Shown one piece after another: positions 24,765-35,500 of a stretch of 64,000 nt of DNA. The notes below the pieces were generated by a model. The model was given only the letters and a program-made list of their open reading frames with translations, was not told the DNA's origin and searched no databases. This DNA is from Neonectria sp. B-13 (Eukaryota > Ascomycota > Sordariomycetes > Hypocreales > Nectriaceae). The position numbers were made by a program, and so were the translations under genes. Where the stretch lies: assembly GCA_002682825.1 (NCBI GenBank), contig NOKP01000003.1, forward strand, positions 1,922,001 through 1,986,000, in the 5' to 3' direction. The first letter of the stretch is position 1; each line of letters begins with the position of its first letter.

Positions 24765-25200
24765 ATAGGAAAGGGAGCATATGAGATTCTACAACTGTAA
24801 ATATACTCTAAGGAGGTCCAGATATCTCGAGGTCTAGGTTGCCCAGTTTTATAGTTTACCATATTTGTCACGCGTAAAAACGGTCAGAAATATTGCATCT
24901 CTCATTTGCGTGCTTTAGCCTGAGTGCTACAGCTAAAAGTCAAGATTCGTGTAAGTGCTGTCAAATATGACCTTCCCGAACCGTGCCCATTATTTTATCG
25001 CAGCAAGCTGTCTTCGTCATAATGCAGGAGACCAAAGGCCACATGTCGATCCTAGGACTTCCTAATTCCTCGCATCCACCCATCCAAGCTAGCTTCAGAC
25101 ATTGTCGTCCCTGGAAGGCAAGCTTTGGCGGGATTACCCTGCGTTTGTCCATAGTTCATCAACGTCTCTGGCCCTGCCGTCATGGCCTTCGCGTCGTGTG
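24765..25200. other. Convergent intergenic region
   Basis: 3' ends of the trehalase and of the minus-strand orphan gene face each other here. Nothing else is seen. Confidence 0.5.
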
Positions 25201-26049
25201 TTACTTCGCCTGGCTGTCTAGTTGAAAAGCATCTTCGATGCTCTTATTCAGGGCGTCGACTTCAGCTACTTCTTTCTTTACCTTTTCTTTTATGCGAGAA
25301 ATAACAAGAGACTTTGTGGTCTCGGAGACCTGGAGTTCCGCAAATTCTTGGTCTCTGGGGAGTTCATCGAGCTCTATCTTGCCTAGACACTCCTCGAAGT
25401 AGTCGATGCCGCCTTTGTATCTTTGCAAGGTTTCGATAAATTCCCTGAAATGATCGAACTTGGGGGAATCTGCTCCCATGAAAAGTGACACACCGTGAAG
25501 TCGATTCATCACTTGCTCGATATCCCCTCTAGCCGTGAAAATTCGCCGGTAGACCGAATCGAGGTCTGCTCGGTTCTGCATGGGAGTACTATTGCAGAAG
25601 ACAGTATCGCACTTGTCCAGAGCCAGAGAACTGGAAGGGACCCCCCCACGCATGTCGCTGTTGTTCATGACTTGGCAATTCCAGCACTTCCAGTTGGTAC
25701 TGTGAGTCGGTATCATGGTCAAGACCATACACTGCCCATATCGCTTCGCCATGATAAGCCTCATGAAACCCAAGTATGAATGTGAGCGACCGTAGAGTGT
25801 TGCCAAGATCATCCACCGCGCCCATGTCCAGCCATCGAAAGGCTGGAAGAGAGGATGACGTTCTGGGTTGGAGGGCTTGCGAAAAGCTCCGCCCTGGACA
25901 TAACCGACGAATTCCTCTTGCATCTCCCTTGGCATGTCGTCGGCCCACTGGTACAGGCAGACCAGAGCGTCTGCGGCCTCATAGTTCTCGGGCTCCGATG
26001 TCTTGTCGACGGGGAGTGACTCCAAGGTCAGTGGAAGCTTTGGTGCCAT
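25201..26049 (-). CDS. Orphan protein of 282 residues
   Basis: Family not recognised. The frame is open further upstream to 26196, but the ATG at 26049 has a strong context (CCACCATGG) and removes an implausible leader. The protein is acidic with a Trp-rich block (WADDMPREM, FDGWTWARWMI). It has a possible metal-binding group around residues 120-155 (KCWNCQ, then KCDTVFCNS). A charged, probably helical and coiled C-terminal third rich in Lys/Glu follows (SRIKEKVKKEVAEVDALNKS). No signal peptide or membrane span is visible in the 282-residue form. It may be lineage-restricted. Confidence 0.6.
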   Translation of the reverse strand: MAPKLPLTLESLPVDKTSEPENYEAADALVCLYQWADDMPREMQEEFVGYVQGGAFRKPSNPERHPLFQPFDGWTWARWMILATLYGRSHSYLGFMRLIMAKRYGQCMVLTMIPTHSTNWKCWNCQVMNNSDMRGGVPSSSLALDKCDTVFCNSTPMQNRADLDSVYRRIFTARGDIEQVMNRLHGVSLFMGADSPKFDHFREFIETLQRYKGGIDYFEECLGKIELDELPRDQEFAELQVSETTKSLVISRIKEKVKKEVAEVDALNKSIEDAFQLDSQAK

Positions 26050-26846
26050 GGTGGACGCAACGTTGTGTGAGTTATAGGGCTGTTGAGAGGTTAGGATCTC
26101 GTTATAGCAGTTATAGACTAATACGCGACGGTATGCGAAGTTCAGCGGTAAAGAAATGAAGCCCAACAAAACACCAATACTTACTATGTGAATCAAAGAG
26201 AACTTGATATTGTGGTGCTTAGGACTTCGGAGTCTTTATATTTCCTCTAAATGTGGTAAAGATCCTGAAGAAGGTCGAAATATATTTGGAGTGCGAAGGG
26301 GATATATAAGTCCTTGCAGCCGGCTGAATGCCAGCTAGTAGATTGGTGAATGGGTTCGGGGCTCTTAGTGAGTAACTGAACCACTTGCTTCGTCAGTGCT
26401 TATCCGATTTTCCAGCATGAGTGGATGTGTGCGAATAGACATGAGCTCGTTACAAACCAGAAGGTCGCAGCGCAACAAGTAGGAGTAGAATGTCTGCTGA
26501 AGACGTAGTAATTCTAGTCAACCCTAAGTTGGTATCAGCTGTAGTAATCATCGATATGGAAATTGTATGTGAATAAGAGTTCTGTGAACCGGTGTTTCAT
26601 TTCCTTATATGACGCAGGCGTTAGCAGCACGATGACAGGCCTAGCCATGACAAGGAGCAGCTGCTAATACCAGATGATTGCCTTCTCAGTATTAACAGAC
26701 ACGAACAGTGGGAAAGGTGAATGAATGTCATCGTCACTAACACATGCAAACAGTCACCGGCCTACTACAGGATGTCCAATGTAATTATAGTCCGAAACAA
26801 CAAACAGCAAAAAGTAAATGTTGATGTAGCCTGAACAGCTACCTGA
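26050..26846. other. Intergenic, AT-rich, upstream of orphan gene
   Basis: Contains the putative promoter of the orphan gene (tatataag near 26299). No other gene seen. Confidence 0.45.
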
Positions 26847-26928
26847 TGCGTAATCTGGGAATCGAACCCAGGGCTCCCCGACGTTACTCGAATGGCAACG
26901 GAGAATTTTACCACTAAACCAATTACGC
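26847..26928 (-). tRNA. tRNA-Gly (anticodon GCC) with an intron of about 11 nt
   Basis: The minus strand folds as a cloverleaf: acceptor GCGTAAT pairs with ATTACGC, the D-arm/A-box is GGTTTAGTGG, the T-arm/B-box is GGGTTCGATTCCC, and the discriminator is A. The anticodon arm is CTCCG-TTGCCAT...CGGGG with GCC at positions 34-36. About 11 nt (TCGAGTAACGT or the equivalent register) interrupt the arm just 3' of the anticodon, where nuclear tRNA introns sit. Total 82 nt, 71 without the intron. Confidence 0.93.
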
Positions 26929-27099
26929 TTCTTGATGGAGTTTTGATGTTGCAATCTGATACTAAGTGGGCTCGAAAAGAGGCTAGGGGAGTGAGGGTAT
27001 CGTAGTCAGATCCACTCTCAAGTAGGTAACTCAATCGCAGAGACCAGCCAACGACATCCATCAATGGGCATATACGAAATACAGGGCCATATAACAAGA

Positions 27100-27579
27100 C
27101 TATCGAGTTGGATGTAGAAACGAAAGTGTTCGGTGGTGGTTGTTGTTGCGTAGGCAACATGTCAAAGCCCCAGTCGTAAAGGCCGTATTCATCGCCTCGG
27201 CGAATCGCATCACGTAGCGAGACAGGTTGGACGAGCTGAGGCTGAACCGCGCCACCTCAGAGAAGTCAGACGCGGAAATCCGAAGCAGCCTCAAGAGATT
27301 CGAGTACCGCCACCCGGCCATGGTCAAGTTGCCAAGTTGGTCCAGTTCGCCTTGAACGAAGGAAGATCCATGGATCCAAGCCCAGCCGCTGATCTTCTAG
27401 CGCCGACCCTCCCTAGACAGCCCCAATTACAGCGCGTGACGACGTACGGCAACAGCGTACCCCAGCCCACTACGGAGCACCAGCCACACCACCGCGACAG
27501 ATACGACGAATACGCGAGGAATGCCGGCATTGGCCCAGTCCACAGGCTCGGAGCCGGCATGACGATCAGCATGCGACAT
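27100..27579 (-). CDS. Tentative small membrane protein, unknown function
   Basis: Hand-built two-exon model: 27579-27448 and 27396-27100, with a 51-nt intron (GTACGT donor, CTAG acceptor), giving 142 residues. Exon 1 encodes MSHADRHAG..., then a hydrophobic segment (VFVVSVAVVWLVL). Exon 2 encodes a helical-looking stretch (WRYSNLLRLLRISASDFSEV). Support is that the frame stays open across both exons, codon third positions are GC-rich unlike the flanks, and the intron contains in-frame stops. No family is recognised and the last about 20 residues look weak, so the 3' end may be wrong. It is divergent from the UPF0145 gene with about 250 bp between starts. Confidence 0.35.
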
Positions 27580-27827
27580 CTACCGCGCTTTCTAAGGCGC
27601 ATCGCAGTGGCCTTTCCTTATGGTTTTTTGGCTGCATTTCTGGAATTATTTAAAGGCATGGCTTTTTCCTGGTATTCGTTTGAAATGCCAGGACACAAGC
27701 TACCTACATACCTACCTACCTACAATTTGCCTTTCCCCAGCAAGTGTCGCTTACACGCACCTAACCTCCAACACCAGACACCACTTCACACACCACACAC
27801 CACACATCACACATCACACTATACAAG

Positions 27828-28400
27828 ATGGTTTTCGGGTCTTCCACCAAGGACAAGGAGAACAAGGAGCATCCCGAGGTTGCCCATATTCCTCCTGCTA
27901 TTTCTGACCTTCATTGCTGTATATCTCCCTCCTACCAGCAACAGCGAACAAAGAACTAACTTTGGAGCAGACTCGGAAACTGGGGGGGTCATTACAACGA
28001 GCATGTCGCCTCAATTTCATTTCCCGATGGGCCGATTTGCTAACCTGTGAATTCAGCTATGAACGACCTACCCGGATATCGCATCACCAAGGTTCTCGGC
28101 ACCGTCTACGGCATTACCGTTCGCTCCCGCAACATCGCGGCCGGTATCACCATGGTTATCAAGAGCATGGCCGGCGGCGAGCTGACTTGGTTCACATCCA
28201 TGCTTTACAACTGCCGCAACGACTCTATCAGCCGCCTTGTCGAGGAGGCGCGCACCCGGGGCGGCAACGCCGTCATCGCCATGCGCTTCGACGCTGCGGA
28301 CCTAGGTGGCTTCGCTCAGACTGCGGCGTACGGTACTGCGTGCACGGTTGAGAGAATTGAGGGTTCTGGTGTTGAGGCGCCTCAGCTTGTCGCCGCTTAG
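27828..28400 (+). CDS. UPF0145/YbjQ-domain protein
   Basis: Exons 27828-27918 and 28057-28400 give 144 residues. The intron has a GTATAT donor, gctaacctg branch and TTCAG acceptor. Residues about 32-135 are the YbjQ (PF01906-type) domain: MNDLPGYRITKVLGTVYGIT, VRSRNIAAGI, then the RGGNAVIAMRFDA and YGTACTVERI blocks. Bacterial relatives form homopentamers and were once called heavy-metal-binding. Their role is unknown. The N-terminus (MVFGSSTKDKENKEH) is a charged extension. Exon 1 splicing is the less certain part; exon 2 is firm. Confidence 0.8.
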
Positions 28401-29198
28401 GAGGCGACTACGTCACTTACACGGCCTCTTGTTTTCTCGGGGTACAACCGACTCTGCGAGAGCTGTGTCACGATGGCTCGGATGGAATGGATTTGGGTTT
28501 AAGGATTAGCTTTGAGCTATGGCCTACGGAGTGTGTCTTTGGATTTCATTTGATGGAAAGGGACCAAGGGATGAATGTCTTGATTGTATGGATCGGGTTC
28601 ATCGGGCTTGTCGCGAGATACCAAGTTCTAGATTGTGCTAATGCGTTGCTTACAGAGTTATAACAGAAACTATACTTTTAATGCAGTGATTATTACTAAC
28701 CAAATTGCTATTTTGCATCTCGACCTTACCATAACAGTTCTATGCCATTTACCACACATCACTGCATTCGTGCTCGGGATGGTGGAGAAACTTCCCCAGA
28801 GTTGGTGGGGGTTGCTGCGGAGTATTCGTACGTCAGGGCATTCAGGGGCACCCACTTTCAGGCAGGACATCGGGGACTGCAGGGGGGCATGTGACTTAGT
28901 CAGCTTCCCCAATTCAAGCTCCGAAGCACGAGCTTGGTTCATGACTCTCCAAGTCCACGTCCAACCCCCCTTGCATTCCAATTCCACCCGCACCGACCCG
29001 GCGGATTCTTATTGACACCCCAATAGAGACTCGAGCCGTCTCCTCACAGGCCCAACGCTCAAACCTTGCTCGCAAGTCTTCTATCGATCCTTCCTTTCTT
29101 GCCTCCGCCGTTGTCCTTCGCTTCGACAACATGCCCCAGGACCGTCGCCGATAGTTTCCACACTACGTTCCTTACCCACGACCGAACTGACGTGCGCA
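28401..29198. other. Intergenic upstream of DapB gene
   Basis: 3' region of the UPF0145 gene and promoter of the peptidase gene. The last 150 bp are CT-rich (ccttcctttcttgcctccg). No gene seen. Confidence 0.5.
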
Positions 29199-32005
29199 AT
29201 GGACTCCACGACGTTCAACCACGAAAGCGAGCCTCGCTACTCGCACGACTCTCTCTCCTCCGTCTCGACCACCAGCCTCGTCTTTGAGAGATTACATGAG
29301 AGGACCGAGAAGGATGCCGAGAAGGAGAATGGCTCTCGGGCCCTGGATGACGACGATCCGCTCAAGGAGGACACGGATGACCTAGAGACCGGCCCCTTCC
29401 TCGGACCCGGCGCCGCCCTCCACCGCAAGCCTATGGACAAGGGCATGCGCCGCTTCCTGATCATACTTGCCGCCGTCTTCGTCGGCGCCTGGCTCACCGG
29501 CCTGGGTATCTTCGTTGCCCGTGGTTCATACCGGCACGCCAGCGACACTGAGCACGACCCCGATGCCGCCTCGCGAGGCTCCGGCAAGTCACTCGAAATG
29601 GATCAGCTCTTCAACGGTTTCTGGGCTCCCACTTCCCACACCCTCAGTTGGGTTGCTGGGCCAGATGGCGAGGATGGCTTGTTGCTCGAGGTAGCCGCCC
29701 CCGGCAAGGATTACATGGTTGTGGAGGATGTTCGCTCGCAAAGCGACACCGTCACAACCGGAGATGCGAGCACGGAGGTTTTGAAGCCGCGTACTCTCAT
29801 CCAGGAGAGCTTTTTCGTCTACGATGGCAAGCAGTATACCCCAGAGTGGACCGGACCTAGCCCCGATCTCTCAAAGGTCCTAATTGGCATCAATCGCGAG
29901 AAGAACTGGCGTCATTCCTTCACTGCGACGTACTTCGTCTTCGATGTCAAGTCCCAGACTGCTGAGCCTCTGGTCCCTCTCGACGTCAAGGCCAAGGTGC
30001 AGCTGGCCAGCTGGAGCCCCCAGAGCGATGCCATCTCCTTTACCCAAAACAACAACCTCTACATCCGACGCCTGACTGGCAAGAAGGATGTCGTCCAGGT
30101 CACGTCGGATGGCGGCCCAGAGTACTTCTACGGCATCCCCGACTGGGTATACGAGGAAGAGGTATTTGGCGACCGCAGCGCCACCTGGTGGTCCAAGGAC
30201 GGAAAGTATGTGGCTTTTCTCCGCACCAACGAGACGGGCGTCCCCGAGTATCCTGTGCAGTTCTTCGTCGACCGCCCGAGTGGCAAGAAGCCCGCCGAGG
30301 GCGAGGAGTCGTACCCCGAGGTGCAAATGATCAAGTACCCCAAGGCTGGTGCTCACAATCCCGTCGTCGACCTGCAGTTCTACGACGTTGAGAAGAAAGA
30401 CGTCTTCTCTGTCCCTGTCGACGACGCCTTCAAGCCTGACAACCGCATCATCAACAACCTCATCTGGGCTGGTGGCAAGGTCATCGTCAAGGAGACCAAC
30501 CGTGTCAGCGACATCCTCAAGGTCGTTCTCGTCGACCTGGGCACCCGCAAGGCCCAGACGCTCAACACCATCAACGTCGACGAGATTGACGGCGGCTGGT
30601 TTGAGATTTCGCACAAGATGACATATGTCCCTGCCGACGCAGACAAGGGCCGCGAGCATGACGGCTACGTCGACACTGTCATTCATGACGGCTACGAACA
30701 CATCGGTTACTTCACACCCCTTGACAACCCGGATCCCATCATGCTCACCTCGGGCGACTGGGAGGTCGACGACGCCCCATCGGCTGTCGATCTCGTTAAC
30801 AATCTCGTCTACTTCGTCGCCGCCAAGGAATCTCCCCTCCAGCGCCACGTCTACTCGGTCAAGCTCGATGGCACCGACCTCAAGCCCTTGAGTGACACTA
30901 AGACGGAAGCTTACTATGGCGCCTCATTCTCGTCCGGTGCCGGTTTCGTGCTCCTCTCGTACCGTGGGCCCAAGATTCCCTTCCAGAAGGTCGTCTCCAC
31001 GCCTTCGAGCCCCGTTACGTATAGCCACATGCTCGAGGAGAACTGGCAGCTCGCAGAGCGCGCCCGCCGACACGAACTTCCCCTCCTCAAGTACGGCAGT
31101 TTGGATCTCGGCGACGGCGTCAAGGTCAACTATGTCGAGCGCCGCCCAGCCCACTTCGACAAAAAGAAGCAGTATCCCGTCCTGTTCCAGCAGTACTCGG
31201 GCCCTGGCTCCCAGTCCGTGACCAAGAGGTTCGGTGTCGACTTCCAGTCCTACGTCGCCGGCGCTCTCGGCTACATCGTCGTGACTGTTGACCCGCGCGG
31301 CACCGGCTTCCGAGGACGGGCATTCCGCGTCGGCGTCCGAAACCAGCTCGGCGTTCTCGAAGCCGAAGATCACATCGCCGCGGCCGCTGCCTTTGCCTCC
31401 CGCTCCTACGTCGACGCCTCGCGCCTCGCCCTCTGGGGCTGGTCCTACGGCGGCTTCCAGACGCTCAAGACGCTCGAGCAGGACGCCGGTCGCACCTTTT
31501 CCTACGGCATGGCCGTCGCTCCCGTCACCGACTGGCGCTTCTACGACAGCATCTACACGGAGCGTTACATGCGCACCCCCCAGGACAACCCGGACGGCTA
31601 CGACGCCTCCAGGATCTCCAACGCCACAGCCCTCGGCTCCAACAAGCGCTTCCTTCTCATGCACGGCGTCGCCGACGACAACGTCCACTTCCAGAACTCC
31701 CTCACCCTCCTGGACGAACTCGACGTCGCCGGCGTCGAGAACTACGATGTCCACGTATTCCCGGACAGCGACCACAGCATCTACTTCCATGGTGCCAACC
31801 GTATTGTCTACGACAGTGAGTCCCCCTTTCGTGTCTCTTTGACATCTTTTTGTTTGACAGAATACTAACGTGCTCTCCGCTAGAATTGAGAAACTGGCTT
31901 ATCAACGCCTTCAATGGCGAATGGCTGAAGATCACAAATCCCAAGCCCCAGACCGACAAGGCTAAGATGGAGAAGCGCCGAGCCGTTGAGCAAATGGCAA
32001 ATTAG
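29199..32005 (+). CDS. dapB: Vacuolar-type dipeptidyl aminopeptidase (DPP IV family, DapB-like)
   Basis: Type II membrane serine protease (S9B) that removes X-Pro/X-Ala dipeptides. Exons 29199-31815 and 31884-32005 give 912 residues, the usual DapB length. An acidic cytosolic tail of about 85 residues precedes one membrane span ([20 protein letters not shown]). A long beta-propeller with [18 protein letters not shown] (the double-Glu motif that binds the substrate N-terminus) follows. The alpha/beta hydrolase domain has the nucleophile serine in [10 protein letters not shown], the Asp in [10 protein letters not shown] and the His in [10 protein letters not shown]. The second exon supplies [14 protein letters not shown], completing the domain. 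Localisation to vacuole or late Golgi is inferred from yeast Dap2/Ste13. Confidence 0.95.
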
Positions 32006-32527
32006 GTATACGGCTAGAAGATCATGTAGGTGCATTTGTAACTTGTCATCTGTTGAAATTCGGGGTTGAAGCTATCCATCCGGGTCGGCATGTGAAATAT
32101 TACGATAGTCATCAAGGAGTTTTGCACACGGGAATCACGGCGTTTTGAGTTAAAGCAAATAGGTATAACAAAACAATCAAGAGAAATTGATGTACTATCA
32201 TACACATACAACGAACAGCACGGGTTGTGTATTCCCGGCCGCAAGATTGATCTGAAAGGTCGTCCCCATGTCTACCCGCAAGATCCCAAGCCCAAGCAAA
32301 TCGCTCAAAAACCCACCCCCTCACGCCTCCCACTCGCGTCTCTCACGCGGGAGAGGCAAACTATGATTACAGGGTTATGAGTCCAAAGCAATTCCCGAAT
32401 CCTCCTTGAATCGCTCAGACGGCGATGGGGTCCGAGTTTCCACATACTTTATTTCAGGGTGTTGTGCCTTAGGAGGTGCCAACGCCGGCATGTAGACCGG
32501 GGCCCAGCTGCACACCGGTACCTGCAT
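32006..32527. other. Convergent intergenic region between dapB and CHC1
   Basis: Two 3' untranslated regions face each other. No gene seen. Confidence 0.55.
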
Positions 32528-35500
32528 CTAGTAACCGTAGCCGGTGGGCTGCGGTGCGAAGCCGTTGGTCTGGCCATACGGCCCTGGCGACGCGGTGCTG
32601 CCAGGGGCGCCAGCGGTGATCATGAGGCGGGAGGCACCGAGAATGGGCGTGTTGTCATCAGTCTTCTCCTGATCCTTCTCCCTGATCTTGCGCGCCTCGT
32701 TATCAACCTTCAGCGTAGCAAGCTCCTTGGTCTGCTGGCACAACAAGTTGATCATGTAGGGCATGGAGAAGTCCATAAGCCCGCTGCGCCATGAGAGCTC
32801 CAGGACGAGGTCAGGGCGGATAAGCTCGTTGCAGGCGTAAAGCATACCAGTGTAGCATTCACGGTGACCAATATCGACGAACTAGATTATTGTTAGTAAC
32901 AAGAAACGCCAAGAACTTTGGGTAAAACTTACGTATGACAGCAGATCGCTGACAACATCAGTCTTGGCAGATAAAGCAGCAGTCTCAATCGCGTCCTTGT
33001 AAAGCTTGTCCTGCTTTGACAGGGCGATTGACTTCTCCCACCGCTTGTTCTTGCGGTAAATGTTGGCGGCGATCTGGCGGAAGAAGATCAGGTCGTGCTT
33101 CTCAAGACGAGCCGCAAGTTCAACGGCATCGTAGTTGTCGTAGTTCTGGACTGAGTCACGTAGGGTCTTGTAATCCTCTTCCTCGATGAGCAGATCGTTG
33201 ACAGCCTCGTTGACGATGCGCTTGTTCTGCGACTGGACGTTGAGAAGGAAGGGTTTGATGAGGGGAAGGTCATCGTTCTTCTGGAAAATCTTAACAACGC
33301 GGTTGACGTCGATGCGGGCAGTGAGCGTGGCAAGCAGATCGGTGAGCAAAGAAGGGTGCTGCTCCACGTAGAACTTGATGGCACGGTAGTAGATCTCGAG
33401 GTTGGCAACCTTGACCACGATGTCCTTGAACTGCTGGTGGTCCCAGGAGTTTTCCGGTCGCTCAATAACAGCAAGCGCCGCGTTGTCGAACTCATCGTAG
33501 TGGAAATAACAGAAAACCAGCTCAGGCCACAGGTTGGCCTCCTCGCAGGCACGGATCATCTTAGGCATGTTCATTCTGGACCAGAAGATCTTGATGTGCT
33601 CCATAAGGCGATCGGGATGGTACTTGGCCAAGGCGATACCAAGCTCGGTGAACATGCCCATGTGCGCACGCTCAAGGCCGAGACCCTGCTCGAGAAGGCT
33701 GATAAGCTCGTCAAAGTAGCCGTTGCGCTCGTACTCCTTGACAAGGGTCTGAAGCTGCTCAGCATCGACAATCAAGTTGAGACCGCAGATCTGGGCCAAG
33801 CGGAACTCCTTCTTCTCCACACAGGCCTCGTGCACCTGCTTCCAGACCTTGATGTTGTTGGCCTTGCGGGCACATTCAACGGCAGCCTGGTATTCTCCAA
33901 GGTGCACCAGGGTGGTAGCAAGCTTGGCCCAGTTGGAAACGCTAGTGTAGAAGATCTTGGATGCCTCGTAAAGACCCTCCTCGTAGGCCTTGTCACCAGA
34001 CTCCTCAATGTTGGCAACGTTGGTAGCTCGCAGGAAGTCCTCAAGCTCGGAGAGTTGTTCCAAGCGAGCATAGCAGAAAGCGAGGGCAGTGTCAATCGCA
34101 GACTCTCGGAGGGTCTTGCGAGCCATGCGGAGGTACTTGACGAGATCCTCGTTCTTGCCGGCGTGCGTGCCAATCTCAATGACCTCAAGGTAGTTGCTAG
34201 GGTCATCCGCCTTGATGTACGATTCAACTGCATCAGAGACGCGGAGACCATCGAGCTGAGCCTTGGCAACCTTGCTCCAGACCTCAGGAAGATCCACCTC
34301 CTCGGCGTACCCTTGGGCGCGGTCGATGCTAACAACGTGCTCAATAAGGACATCGGCGGCGGCGGACTTGTTATCGGCCTTCTTGAAGATCTCAAAGGCC
34401 TCTTCGAACAGTCCAACCTCAATACAAGAGGCGGCGATGTCGTCAGCGTTGTATCCGTCAAGCTTGTGGATGTAGTCCATCACACGGGCCTTGTCAGCCT
34501 TAGCAGCGGTGAACATGAGCAGGTTCTGCAAGTTCTGGTTGTCACTGAAGGGTGATGGCTCCAAGACAATCTTCTCAAGAAGCTCAATAAGCTCCAGGGG
34601 CATATCGTTCTCGAGCAAAGCAGAAACGGCAACAGAAACCTTGGCAGGATCGGTAGACTCGGGAACGGCGGTCGCAGTGACCTGATCGACGACAGAACGG
34701 CGGTGGATGTTGTTCTCGCTCAGGACGAAGTGCCACAGCTCTGAATCGGAACGTTCCAGCAGGTACCGGGCCTGAGCTCGGTACATGGAGTTCTCGTTGG
34801 TGATGTTGACGAGCTCCAGGTCGTTCTGGCCCTTGGAGTAGGCGATGTAGGCCAAGTTGGGGTCGCGCTTCTCACAGTACTTACCCACAGTGAGGGTGTC
34901 ATACTGGTCGTTCTCCTTGAGGAACTTCTCGGGGTTGTTGTTGGAGTCGATATAGATCTTGGCCAGGGCATTAAACACAGCCTGCTGTTGGTTACCAGCC
35001 TGGAGAGTAGCCTCCAGGAAGGGCAGCAGGAGCTTAAGTCGGTTTCGGGACTCGACCTCGGAGACAAGCTGGTCGATGCTGATCTCCTGGGCGTTGACGG
35101 TGCTGAGAAGCTGCTTGATGATGTTCTCATCGCAGTCGACGTCAAGCAGACCACCAATGACAGCCGGGGTTCGAGAGGGGTTAACCCGCTGCACATAGGA
35201 CTCAATAGCCTGGAACTGCTGGTTCTGGTAAAGGAAGAGGATCAAGTCGTGGACGAAGTTGAATCGATCGCAGACTATGATGAGGGGGAGCTGCTCGGGG
35301 AGCTTGGCCTCCTTCAAGAAGTTCTTCACCTTCTCCGGGTTGTACGCGTTGCTATCGCGGCAGATTCGCTCGACCTCGTTGAACTGGCCCATCTTGGTGG
35401 CAGCTTCGATGTACTTGAAGTGCACATCGGGATCCTCAGAGAGATTGACAACGCTACCGAGGTAGTAGAAGAGACCTTCGGCAGTCTTGTACTTCTCGAA

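Noticed and set aside
27337..28050. 237-codon plus-strand frame before the UPF0145 domain
   Set aside because: Contains repeats from ctac and cacac tracts, overlaps the better-supported exon 1 in another frame, and has no family features.
30924..31790. Minus-strand frame antisense to dapB (288 codons)
   Set aside because: Lies wholly over the catalytic domain of dapB and shows the Val/Glu/Gly-rich composition of an antisense shadow.
33356..34555. 399-codon plus-strand frame inside the clathrin gene
   Set aside because: Antisense shadow of the clathrin repeat region with Leu/Val-rich filler and no family features.
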